The notes under the pieces are model-generated. The model was given only the letters and a program-made list of their open reading frames with translations, did not search any database and was not told the origin of the DNA. A DNA stretch of 54,713 nucleotides, from assembly GCA_026928325.1 (NCBI GenBank), contig JAIXKS010000039.1, positions 12,216 through 66,928 of the forward strand, in the 5' to 3' direction. How positions within the stretch are numbered: position 1 is the first letter of the stretch; each line of letters starts with the position of its first letter. Made by a program: the position numbers and the translations under genes. This DNA is from Chitinophagales bacterium. Lineage in GTDB: Bacteria > Bacteroidota > Bacteroidia > Chitinophagales > Saprospiraceae. This document shows positions 47,537-54,713 of the stretch, in pieces.

Positions 47537-47950
47537 ATGAAAGTTTTAAAATATTTGCTTGCAGGTATCGTTTTTGGCATTGTCATGGCTAAGTCAGAGG
47601 CTATATCTTGGTACAGAATCCAGGAGATGTTTAGATTTCAAGCTTTTCATATGTATGGGATTATTGGTGTTGCGGTTATCTTAGGTATGATTGGCGTATT
47701 CCTTATTAAAAAGTTTAAAATTAGGGATTATCACGGTAACCCTATCTTATTTCACCCAAAGGATCGTTCGATACCTAGGTACTTAATCGGTGGCGTTATC
47801 TTTGGTATGGGTTGGGCGTTAAGTGGCGCATGTCCTGGCCCAATGGTGGTGAATATCGGATATGGGTTTCTAACGATGACTATTGTTTTTCTTTTTGCCT
47901 TGGTAGGGACTTATTTATACGGAGTTGTAAAAAGCAAACTACCTCATTAA
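47537..47950 (+). CDS. YeeE/YedE-family transporter half (second, DUF6691-like)
   Basis: A 137-aa membrane protein with four hydrophobic segments and the second family signature GMGWALSGACPGPMVVNIGYG, with Cys99 in the position matching GCTSGH of the first half. With the preceding gene it would make one complete pore. A hairpin just after the stop suggests that the main transcript ends here. Confidence 0.88.
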   Translation: MKVLKYLLAGIVFGIVMAKSEAISWYRIQEMFRFQAFHMYGIIGVAVILGMIGVFLIKKFKIRDYHGNPILFHPKDRSIPRYLIGGVIFGMGWALSGACPGPMVVNIGYGFLTMTIVFLFALVGTYLYGVVKSKLPH

Positions 47951-47958
47951 TATCTACG

Positions 47959-47996
47959 AAAACTCAATTTTGTTACTATATGCTTGTTGAGTTTTT
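47959..47996 (+). terminator. Probable terminator after YeeE pair
   Basis: AAAACTCAA (47959-47967) pairs with TTGAGTTTT (47987-47995) around a 19-base loop, followed by a short T run. The long AU-rich loop makes it weaker than the others, so read-through into the rhodanese gene is plausible. Confidence 0.5.
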
Positions 47997-48026
47997 ATAT
48001 TTTGTAATTGATTATAATAAATTATC

Positions 48027-48344
48027 ATGTTGGGATTTTTAAAATCGCTTTTTGCGCCTAAGTTTGACGCTGTATTAGATCAAAAAATGAAATCAACCCC
48101 GTTCTTAGTAGATGTCCGAACCCCAATGGAGTATTCAAGTGGACATCCTAAAGGTGCTGTTAATATTCCATTGAGTAGTATATCTTCTAATTTGTCAAAA
48201 TTTAAAAATAAAAAGAATATCATTCTCTTCTGTCGGAGCGGAAATCGAAGTGGTCAAGCTGCTTCTATACTCAAAAGTAATGGCATTTCTGATGTATATA
48301 ATGGTGGCTCTTGGCAAAATGTAAATCGGTACTTACAGTCATAA
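48027..48344 (+). CDS. Single-domain rhodanese (sulfurtransferase)
   Basis: A 105-aa protein that is one rhodanese domain: DVRTPMEYSSGH (29-40) and the catalytic loop CRSGNRSG with Cys69. No signal peptide is seen, so it is cytoplasmic. Its active loop CRSGNRS is identical to that of the fusion protein at 45731, so they may act on the same sulfur pool. It likely passes sulfane sulfur between the YeeE pair and the persulfide dioxygenase. The 250 bases after it show nothing recognisable. Confidence 0.9.
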   Translation: MLGFLKSLFAPKFDAVLDQKMKSTPFLVDVRTPMEYSSGHPKGAVNIPLSSISSNLSKFKNKKNIILFCRSGNRSGQAASILKSNGISDVYNGGSWQNVNRYLQS

Positions 48345-48595
48345 TCTGAGCCCATCTTTCTTTAGGTATCGATTTATAGTCATTCTTATAGTCAAAATAT
48401 TTATAGATATCTTGATTGTGTATCCATCAACGAGTGGATAGGCTATGGGTATTGTATGTGCTTTAGAACTGGAATCAATAGCATCTTTATACGTGTTATT
48501 GGTGATGCGGTAGTTTTAAATAAATACGTACTAAGTTGTTTTGAATAGGAGTGAATTCAAAGGGTTTTTCTTTTTCTTTTGAAATATTTTTAAGC

Positions 48596-50020
48596 ATGGT
48601 AATTAAAAGGAATATAGCTGTTTTGTTTTTTGTGTTATGCTTTCAGTTTGTATATGCGCAACATCAAGAAGTCGGCGAAAAACCTGAGATTTGGAATTTG
48701 GCATTAACGGACTCTACAGAAAGCAAGAATCTTTTGCAAGCCTTTAAAAATGGTAAAACGCAAGGTCATGTTCGCTATGTGTTTTCCTCAACGACCAATA
48801 AGGGTGCACTGAGCGATTACTATGCGAATGCGATAGGAGGTGGATTGAGATATGAAACCGGATCTTTTCATAATTTCAAGGCGGTGATTAGCGGATTTTA
48901 TATTTTTAATTTAGGGTCTTCAGCCAATATTGCAGAAAAGGATCCTTTGACCGGTGCAGATTCTAGATATGAATATGGACTTTTTGACATTACCGGCAAG
49001 GAATCCATCAAAGAAATCAATCGCCTTGAAGAATTTAATTTGAGCTATAGTTATGGTGGTTTGAATTTGACCTATGGAAGACAATTGTTAAATACGCCAT
49101 TTATCAATCTTCAAGATGGTAGGATGCGCCCGACCGTAGTCGAAGGACTTTGGGCAAATTATAAACATAACGCCAATCATCAGTTTCAAGCGGGTTATAT
49201 ATACAAAGTATCGCCTAGGAGTACCGTCGATTGGTATGATTTGAAATCTTCGTTGGGTATTTATTCCGTAGGTAGAGATGCCTCAGGTGCTAAGTCTGAT
49301 TACAAAGGGCATACGAACTCTATTGGTGTTTTTATGGGCAATTACACATGGAATGCTTCCTCAGCTTTGAAAATTCAAGCTTGGGATATCTTGTTTGAAA
49401 ATGTATTCAATACCGCTATGATTCAAGGTGATTATCAGCATGCACTTGAGCGTAGTCGGTTATACTCGGGACTTCAATTGGCATTGCAATCCAAGGTCGG
49501 ACAAGGAGGTAACGAAAATGAGGCTTGGGCTTATTATACGAATAAAAAACTGGTGTGGATTCTAGGAGCAAGATTGGGATTGAAAAATTCAAAATGGGAT
49601 TATTCTCTAAATTTCAACAGAATTTCTAGCGGTGGAAGGTATTTGATGCCTCGCGAATGGGGTAGGGATTATTTTTATGCATTTATGTTGCGTGAACGCA
49701 CAGAAGGCGCCGGAGATGTTACCTCCATAAATTTGAAAAGCTCTTTTAATCTAAACGCATCTTCACAGCTCAATCTTGCCGCTGGATATATATCGATGCC
49801 GGACACGAAAAATTACTATCTCAACAAGTATGCTGTACCTTCATACGCCCATTTTGTTTTTGATTTTAAGCATAAGTTCAAAGGGATTTTCCAAGGTACA
49901 GAATCACAGGTCCTATACGTTTTTAAGCCCAGTATCGGTGAATACTACGATAATCTTTCAAGCCTATTTAATAAAGTGGATATGCATCTTTTTACCATAG
50001 TTGTCAATTTTAGGTTTTGA
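48596..50020 (+). CDS. OprD-like outer-membrane porin
   Basis: A 474-aa outer-membrane protein. I choose the ATG at 48596, because it gives a clean signal peptide (MVIKRNIAVLFFVLCFQFVYA, then QHQE); an upstream GTG at 48551 would add 15 residues. The mature protein is made of alternating amphipathic strands with turns and ends in Phe (VVNFRF), as expected for a barrel. The segment LNLTYGRQLLNTPFIN…RMRPTVVEGL resembles the OprD/OprQ family, which lets small anions and amino acids through. Its position beside the sulfur genes suggests entry of a sulfur compound, by inference only. A hairpin GCAACT/AGTTGC near 50035 is not followed by a T run. Confidence 0.78.
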   Translation: MVIKRNIAVLFFVLCFQFVYAQHQEVGEKPEIWNLALTDSTESKNLLQAFKNGKTQGHVRYVFSSTTNKGALSDYYANAIGGGLRYETGSFHNFKAVISGFYIFNLGSSANIAEKDPLTGADSRYEYGLFDITGKESIKEINRLEEFNLSYSYGGLNLTYGRQLLNTPFINLQDGRMRPTVVEGLWANYKHNANHQFQAGYIYKVSPRSTVDWYDLKSSLGIYSVGRDASGAKSDYKGHTNSIGVFMGNYTWNASSALKIQAWDILFENVFNTAMIQGDYQHALERSRLYSGLQLALQSKVGQGGNENEAWAYYTNKKLVWILGARLGLKNSKWDYSLNFNRISSGGRYLMPREWGRDYFYAFMLRERTEGAGDVTSINLKSSFNLNASSQLNLAAGYISMPDTKNYYLNKYAVPSYAHFVFDFKHKFKGIFQGTESQVLYVFKPSIGEYYDNLSSLFNKVDMHLFTIVVNFRF

Positions 50021-50082
50021 TAAATTTGGTAAAGCAACTTTTGATAGGTGAGTTGCGTTATAATGGTGTGGTTTTTAAGCTA

Positions 50083-50224
50083 GTGCTCTGTCAACAAAAG
50101 GATCTTATTAAAATGTCGTTCTGTTTTTCAAATCTCATCGTTAAAAATACTCGTCATAGTTACCACTATGCCTGCGTTTTTTGCCTTGATCTTTAAAAAT
50201 TAAGTATTTTTATAGACAGAGCCC
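50083..50224 (+). repeat. MITE-like inverted repeat, copy 6 (internal deletion)
   Basis: A 142-base copy with the left end GTGCTCTGTC (50083-50092), right end GACAGAGCCC (one mismatch), and CTA/TAG flanks. About 20 bases of the right arm are missing (the segment around AATAACTTCCATTATAAT). It lies 62 bases after the porin gene. Confidence 0.88.
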
Positions 50225-50314
50225 TAGTAGAAGAATATTCATAATCCATGTTGAAGTCTTTTATTGACAGATTATGGTGATTTCAACGAAATGATAGTTT
50301 AAAATTTTCAAAAT

Positions 50315-51052
50315 ATGCTTCCTAGGTTTTTATTTTTTATATTGGTGCTTGGTCTATTTTCTTGTAACTCAGATGATAAACCAGGAAATATTAATCTAAG
50401 ATTTCATCTGGTTTATGATGGAGCACCCATGGAGATGTTCAAAAATTATCCGTATCCTGGTACTGACGAATCCTTTTATTTTACGCGACTTTCGTATTAT
50501 ATTGCAGATGTAAACCTTAAAAATGCCAAAGAGAAAATAGCTATCAAGGATATTGATTTTTTAAATCTCACGGCTACGTTTACAGGTAGTTCTCCTATCA
50601 ATGGATATGAATACACCATAGGCGAAATCCCGGTAGGCGATTATACCAATCTCGAATTTGGTATCGGTGTACCCAAAGGCATGAATGCCAAATCTCCGGC
50701 AGAGTATCCCGCGGGGACGACACTAAGTAGTCCAACGGAATATTGGGAATCATGGAAAAGCTATGTGTTTTTTAAAACAGAAGGTAGTATTGTTTATAAC
50801 GAAAGTGCACCGGATGAATCCGATTTTGCACTACATTTGGGTGGCGATGAAGCCTATAGAACCATTTCTCTTCCTAGATCTATCACCATAGAATCGAATA
50901 AAACGACCAACGTAGATATCACATTAGATATGAAACGATATTTTGATGGTATTACGACTTATAATATTAAGGATACACCTAAGATTCACTCACAAAGTCA
51001 ATTGCCACTTATCAATCAATTGATGGATAATCTCGTGTTCGCTTTTCAATAA
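50315..51052 (+). CDS. MbnP-like lipoprotein
   Basis: A 245-aa lipoprotein with a signal peptide and lipobox (LGLFSCNS, Cys17). The pattern FYFTRLSYYIADVNL near residues 52-66, GDYTNLEFGIGVPKGMN and EYWESWKSYVFFKTEG fits the MbnP-like domain, named after the copper-binding periplasmic partner of methanobactin systems and widespread in Bacteroidota. The conserved Trp-rich region is present. MbnP-like genes usually sit beside a di-haem MbnH/cytochrome-c-peroxidase gene; none is here. It is assigned from motif memory, so moderate confidence. Copper or another ligand may be bound. Confidence 0.75.
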   Translation: MLPRFLFFILVLGLFSCNSDDKPGNINLRFHLVYDGAPMEMFKNYPYPGTDESFYFTRLSYYIADVNLKNAKEKIAIKDIDFLNLTATFTGSSPINGYEYTIGEIPVGDYTNLEFGIGVPKGMNAKSPAEYPAGTTLSSPTEYWESWKSYVFFKTEGSIVYNESAPDESDFALHLGGDEAYRTISLPRSITIESNKTTNVDITLDMKRYFDGITTYNIKDTPKIHSQSQLPLINQLMDNLVFAFQ

Positions 51053-51120
51053 TCAATTTGGTTTGTCCAATTCCTATTTTTTATCGTACTTTGTCCAATA
51101 TTTAATTTTAGGATACAGGT

Positions 51121-52272
51121 ATGAGTAACAAAGTTAGAATGGGTATGATAGGCGGTGGTCCCGGGTCTTTCATTGGCAATGTGCATCGGATGGCGGCTGC
51201 ATTAGATGGTGCTATAGAGTTGGTCTGTGGCGCTTTTTCTTCGGATGCGGCAAAATCAGAAGCGACCGGAAGTGCTTTATTCTTGGACCCGGCAAGAGTT
51301 TATCCTTCCTATCATGAAATGATAACTCAAGAAAGTCAGCTACCGGAGGATGTGCGCATGCAACTCGTCGCTATTGTCACGCCTAATCATGTTCATTTTG
51401 AACCTGCAAAATTGGCTATAGAAGCAGGATTTCATGTGATTAGCGATAAACCATTGTCTTTCAATTTAGAAGAGGCGTACACTTTAAGGGAGATACTCAA
51501 AAAATCTGACCGTATTTTTGCATTGACCCACAATTATTCAGCATATCCGATGGTTAAACAAGCCAAATTTATGGTGCAAGAGGGATTGTTAGGAAATATA
51601 CGCAAAGTAGTTGTCGCCTATCCACAAGGTTGGCTATCGACTTTTTTAGAATCAGCGGATAATAAACAAGCCTCATGGCGAACAGATCCGACTAAATCTG
51701 GGATTGCAGGTGCGGTTGGAGATATCGGAACTCATGCAGAAAATTTATTGCATTATATCACTAACCTGAAGATAACTGAATTATGCGCTGACGTATCTAC
51801 TTTGGTAGCCGGTAGGAAATTGGATGATGATGCGAATATCCTGATTCGATTAGAAAATGGAGCTCGTGGTATCTTATATGCTTCTCAAATTTCAGCTGGA
51901 GAAGAAAACAATTTAAAAATAAACATTTACGGTGAATATGGTGGCTTAGAATGGTCGCAGATGGAACCTAATTCTTTGATTGCACGATGGTTAGATAAAC
52001 CTATGCAGATATTCCGTACGGGAGGACCCTCGGTTTGTGATGCAGCTATGGCGGTTACAAGATTGCCTTCAGGACATCCTGAAGGATATTTAGAAGCGTT
52101 TGCTACAATATATCGCAATGTAGCTCAATGTATTCAAGCACAGACAGAAGGGCGCGAACCCGAGGCGATCTACAAGGATTTTCCAAGTATCGATGATGGC
52201 GTTCGAGGTATGCAATTTATTTATAAAGTAATAGAATCAGGACAAAGCGATTCAAAATGGATTTCTTTTTAA
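51121..52272 (+). CDS. Gfo/Idh/MocA family oxidoreductase
   Basis: A 383-aa NAD(P)-dependent sugar or polyol dehydrogenase. The N-terminal Rossmann domain has [16 protein letters not shown] and the EKP-type motif appears as SDKPLSF (about residues 119-125). The C-terminal domain holds [14 protein letters not shown] with the catalytic His. Substrate is not deducible. The next gene, a TIM-barrel isomerase, starts 25 bases later; this pairing is common in operons that process modified sugars or inositol-like compounds. A near promoter pair (TTTG at 51062-51065, TACTTTG at 51087-51093) precedes the ATG, one base short of consensus. Confidence 0.92.
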   Translation: MSNKVRMGMIGGGPGSFIGNVHRMAAALDGAIELVCGAFSSDAAKSEATGSALFLDPARVYPSYHEMITQESQLPEDVRMQLVAIVTPNHVHFEPAKLAIEAGFHVISDKPLSFNLEEAYTLREILKKSDRIFALTHNYSAYPMVKQAKFMVQEGLLGNIRKVVVAYPQGWLSTFLESADNKQASWRTDPTKSGIAGAVGDIGTHAENLLHYITNLKITELCADVSTLVAGRKLDDDANILIRLENGARGILYASQISAGEENNLKINIYGEYGGLEWSQMEPNSLIARWLDKPMQIFRTGGPSVCDAAMAVTRLPSGHPEGYLEAFATIYRNVAQCIQAQTEGREPEAIYKDFPSIDDGVRGMQFIYKVIESGQSDSKWISF

Positions 52273-52296
52273 AATGAACATCAAAAAGATAAGGAT

Positions 52297-53349
52297 ATGA
52301 AAACAATACAAGGCCCTGGTATTTTTTTAGCCCAATTTGTAGGAGATCATCCACCAATGAATACCTTGGAAGATATATGTAAATGGGCTTCGGATCTCGG
52401 GTATAAGGGCATTCAGATACCAACTTGGGATGTGCGGCTGATTGATTTGAAGTTGGCAGCAGAAAGCAAGACCTATTGTGATTCCTTGAAAGGTCTTGTA
52501 GCAGCTTACGGATTGGAGATTACAGAATTAAGTACCCATTTACAAGGACAACTCGTAGCTGTTAATCCGGCTTTTGACTTGATGTTTGATAATTTTGCGC
52601 CGGATGCTTATAAGGGAAACCCTAAAGCCAGAACCGAATGGGCTATTCAACAATTGATTTGGGCGGGAACAGCAAGTTATAATCTTGGATTGAAGGCGCA
52701 TGCTACCTTCTCGGGTGCCTTGATGTGGCATACGGTATATCCATGGCCTCAACGGCCGAAAGGGCTTGTCGAAATGGGTATGAAGCACCTTGCCGAACGA
52801 TGGTTGCCGATACTGAACCATTATGAAGATTGTGGCACAGATATATGTTACGAACTACATCCCGGAGAAGATCTTTTTGATGGTTTGACCTACGAAAGAT
52901 TTTGGCAAGCAACAGGAATGCACAATCGGGCTTGTATCCTTTATGACCCGAGCCATTTTTTACTACAACAATTGGATTACCTAGAATTTATAGATTTCTA
53001 TCACGAGCGAATCCGTGCTTTTCACGTAAAGGATGCCGAATATAATGCCAATGGAAAATGCGGCGTCTATGGCGGATATGCAGATTGGAAAGACCGTGCC
53101 GGTAGGTTTAGATCCCTTGGAGATGGCCGGATTGATTTTAATGGAATATTTAGCAAGCTATCGCAATATGGATATGAGGGTTGGGCCGTGATGGAATGGG
53201 AATGTTGTATCAAATCGGCAGAACAAGGAGCAAGAGAAGGAGCACCGTTTATCAAGAAGCATATCATCGAAGTAACGAATAAGGCTTTTGACGATTTCGC
53301 AGGAGCTGAAACAGATCTAAATTTATTGAAGAAGATATTGGGTATATAA
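52297..53349 (+). CDS. Sugar phosphate isomerase/epimerase-like TIM barrel
   Basis: A 350-aa member of the xylose-isomerase-like TIM-barrel family. Metal and substrate positions are visible as ELHPGED, YDPSHF, HVKDAEY and VMEWEC, spaced as in this family. No signal peptide is seen, so it is cytoplasmic. It is paired with the preceding Gfo/Idh/MocA dehydrogenase, which suggests successive steps on one sugar or cyclitol. The exact reaction is unknown. No good terminator is visible in the 130 bases before the convergent porin gene. Confidence 0.9.
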   Translation: MKTIQGPGIFLAQFVGDHPPMNTLEDICKWASDLGYKGIQIPTWDVRLIDLKLAAESKTYCDSLKGLVAAYGLEITELSTHLQGQLVAVNPAFDLMFDNFAPDAYKGNPKARTEWAIQQLIWAGTASYNLGLKAHATFSGALMWHTVYPWPQRPKGLVEMGMKHLAERWLPILNHYEDCGTDICYELHPGEDLFDGLTYERFWQATGMHNRACILYDPSHFLLQQLDYLEFIDFYHERIRAFHVKDAEYNANGKCGVYGGYADWKDRAGRFRSLGDGRIDFNGIFSKLSQYGYEGWAVMEWECCIKSAEQGAREGAPFIKKHIIEVTNKAFDDFAGAETDLNLLKKILGI

Positions 53350-53478
53350 CCGGAATTGAGATTGTGCCTTTCGGATTGCAGCTCACTTAACTTTGCTCAA
53401 ATCACGTGGTATTACTTGGATGTTTAATAGTTTTTTAGCTATTACTCATCTAAATATCAATTGTGGCTCGACATACGT

Positions 53479-54713
53479 TTAGTCTTTGAGCATCCATTGA
53501 ATTCCAAACCTAAAAACAGGATCGAATACCGGATAACCAACGATATTATATATGTGATCTTTTATAAAGTATCTGGAGAAGTTGTCAAGAGAAAGTAACG
53601 CTCTAAAGCTAGATACCTTTGCATGAATAAAGAAATTGGCCTCGGGTGTAAATGCCAAAGGATCGTCTGTCAAATGATAACTTCCAAATAATGGCTGGAA
53701 GCCAGGACCATTATAAGCTGGAATAATCCTTCCTTCAAATCCTATGTTGATTTGCATCGCTGCGTCAAACCAATCTCCTTTATAGTAGATTTTATGGGTT
53801 GAAAAGAAATCTGGAACAGGATATAAACGATTGTTTTGTAGCTGGAAATAAGCACTGTTCTCAAATCCAAAATATTTCAACGATAAAGTATGATGAAGAC
53901 TTAATTGCGAAATGGTGAATAAACCATCATATTGCGCAGCACGGCTATCGGTATTCCAATAAACAGGATTGGTAATCAAATATTGATTGACTGAAGCTTT
54001 GAAATGAATCGATGGAATGTGCAAGGTTGCATGAAAATTGGTTCCAAATGGATTCGTAAATGAAGTGTCTATCCAAGTTATACCATTGATTTGTAGTTGG
54101 GTAGAACGATAGGAAGGTTCGTATCGGAATAAGCGCATGCCACCACTCATAGCGCCAAGTTTCTCAAATCTAATTTCTAAATCACCGGATAAATCAAAAG
54201 TTCCAATATTCTCTAATAGTCCGATTTTTCCTTTAACAGCAAGTTCTAAAGCTTTCAAAAAAGGAATATTTCCTTCGGCTATTGCCGTAAGATCCGATCT
54301 ATTGAACGATTTCGGGAGGTCTTTAATGCGATACAATTCATAAGCAAGCCCTATTTTTCCTTTGATACCTTGGTTATTATCACCATGAATAAAGAAACTT
54401 TCCGAATACTTTTTTACATCTGTATATCGCCTTATCCCGCTAGGAATCAATAACTCGTTCTTGATATCATAAAATGCTTGAGCTGTAGAGTCTATATTTT
54501 TATCCCAAAATTTATAATAATTCGGTTGATAACTCAGGTCATTGGAGAGGTAGAGCTTCCATTTTGGATGCGCTGAAGCATTGAGTCTGTAGTATTGAAT
54601 GAATGAAAGCGATTGCTCCTGATGCCTAGAAGACGCATTGGTCAAGAGGGTAGGGATGGCCTTTCGAAACCGTTCTGATAATAGGCTGTCTGCCAGAATA
54701 CCGCCATTAAATC
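53479..54713 (-). CDS. Partial outer-membrane porin-like protein (5' end outside window)
   Basis: The frame is open from the right edge of the window to a TAG stop at 53479; the apparent start at 54645 is only a TTG, and 22 further sense codons lie upstream without a stop, so the true start is beyond the window. The ~411 visible residues are dominated by amphipathic strands with aromatic girdle residues (YYRLNASAHPKWKLYLSND, HTLSLKYFGFENSAYFQLQ), typical of the Bacteroidota 'putative porin' (Porin_10-like) group. The C-terminal end is present (FRFGIQWMLKD). Function beyond an outer-membrane barrel is not known. Confidence 0.75.
   Translation of the reverse strand, partial: FNGGILADSLLSERFRKAIPTLLTNASSRHQEQSLSFIQYYRLNASAHPKWKLYLSNDLSYQPNYYKFWDKNIDSTAQAFYDIKNELLIPSGIRRYTDVKKYSESFFIHGDNNQGIKGKIGLAYELYRIKDLPKSFNRSDLTAIAEGNIPFLKALELAVKGKIGLLENIGTFDLSGDLEIRFEKLGAMSGGMRLFRYEPSYRSTQLQINGITWIDTSFTNPFGTNFHATLHIPSIHFKASVNQYLITNPVYWNTDSRAAQYDGLFTISQLSLHHTLSLKYFGFENSAYFQLQNNRLYPVPDFFSTHKIYYKGDWFDAAMQINIGFEGRIIPAYNGPGFQPLFGSYHLTDDPLAFTPEANFFIHAKVSSFRALLSLDNFSRYFIKDHIYNIVGYPVFDPVFRFGIQWMLKD

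Noticed and set aside
50028-50060. Hairpin GCAACT…AGTTGC after the porin gene as terminator
   Set aside because: Short stem with a 10-base-plus loop and no following T run.

Overview
The window is chromosomal DNA from a member of the Bacteroidota, most likely an uncultured Saprospiraceae-like bacterium (the family is an inference). Support: AT-rich base use; several TAnnTTTGC promoter boxes of the Bacteroidota type; almost no Shine-Dalgarno sequences; very large secreted proteins ending in type IX secretion (T9SS) sorting domains of both the 'YPNP' and the 'SPNNDG…DRWG' classes; a PorP/SprF protein; a fused alpha/beta 2-oxoacid dehydrogenase E1; and many outer-membrane and lipoprotein genes. 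Core genes coaD, gyrA, murB, tatC and recR are present and look intact. No rRNA, tRNA, CRISPR array, prophage or transposase gene was seen.

Layout. 1-2160: two neighbouring copies of a roughly 160-bp inverted repeat, then an unrecognised 487-aa helical protein. 2165-4650: secreted T9SS protein with a dockerin pair. 4890-7010: coaD and pruA. 7213-8115: TPR lipoprotein. 8543-10963: secreted S9 peptidase. 11009-25226: surface and secretion block, with a 1888-aa T9SS adhesin-like protein, a 1957-aa M12B-like metalloprotease with eleven Ig-like modules, PorP/SprF and a TonB/TolA-like protein. 25551-32753: thiolase, M1 aminopeptidase, gyrA and a periplasmic TPR protein. 32854-37772 (minus strand): murB with an outer-membrane protein gene, then tatC, a small membrane protein and an MsbA-like ABC exporter. 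37888-40468: recR and a fused membrane glycosyltransferase. 40666-43077: the fused E1. 43436-50020: a sulfur locus of TauE/SafE, CstB-like persulfide dioxygenase-rhodanese, a rhodanese-USP-USP fusion, two YeeE/YedE half-transporters, a single rhodanese and an outer-membrane porin. 50315-53349: MbnP-like lipoprotein, Gfo/Idh/MocA oxidoreductase and sugar-phosphate-isomerase-like TIM barrel. 53479 to the end: a partial porin.

How genes work together. The sulfur locus can be read as one unit for reactive sulfur: the CstB-like enzyme would oxidise and sulfurate persulfide to thiosulfate, the rhodaneses would carry sulfane sulfur, the YeeE pair would move thiosulfate or a related species through the inner membrane, TauE would export sulfite or sulfonate, and the porin would provide outer-membrane passage. 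No ArsR or CsoR/CstR-type regulator is encoded beside it. The two giant surface proteins, PorP/SprF and the TonB-like protein fit a T9SS surface-display cluster.

The strongest unexplained signal is the dispersed inverted repeat: six copies in 54.7 kb, each an imperfect hairpin over its full length, mostly flanked by TA (often within CTAG), with no coding capacity. It looks like a MITE mobilised by an IS630/Tc1-type transposase. One copy provides the last nine codons and the stop of the glycosyltransferase gene.
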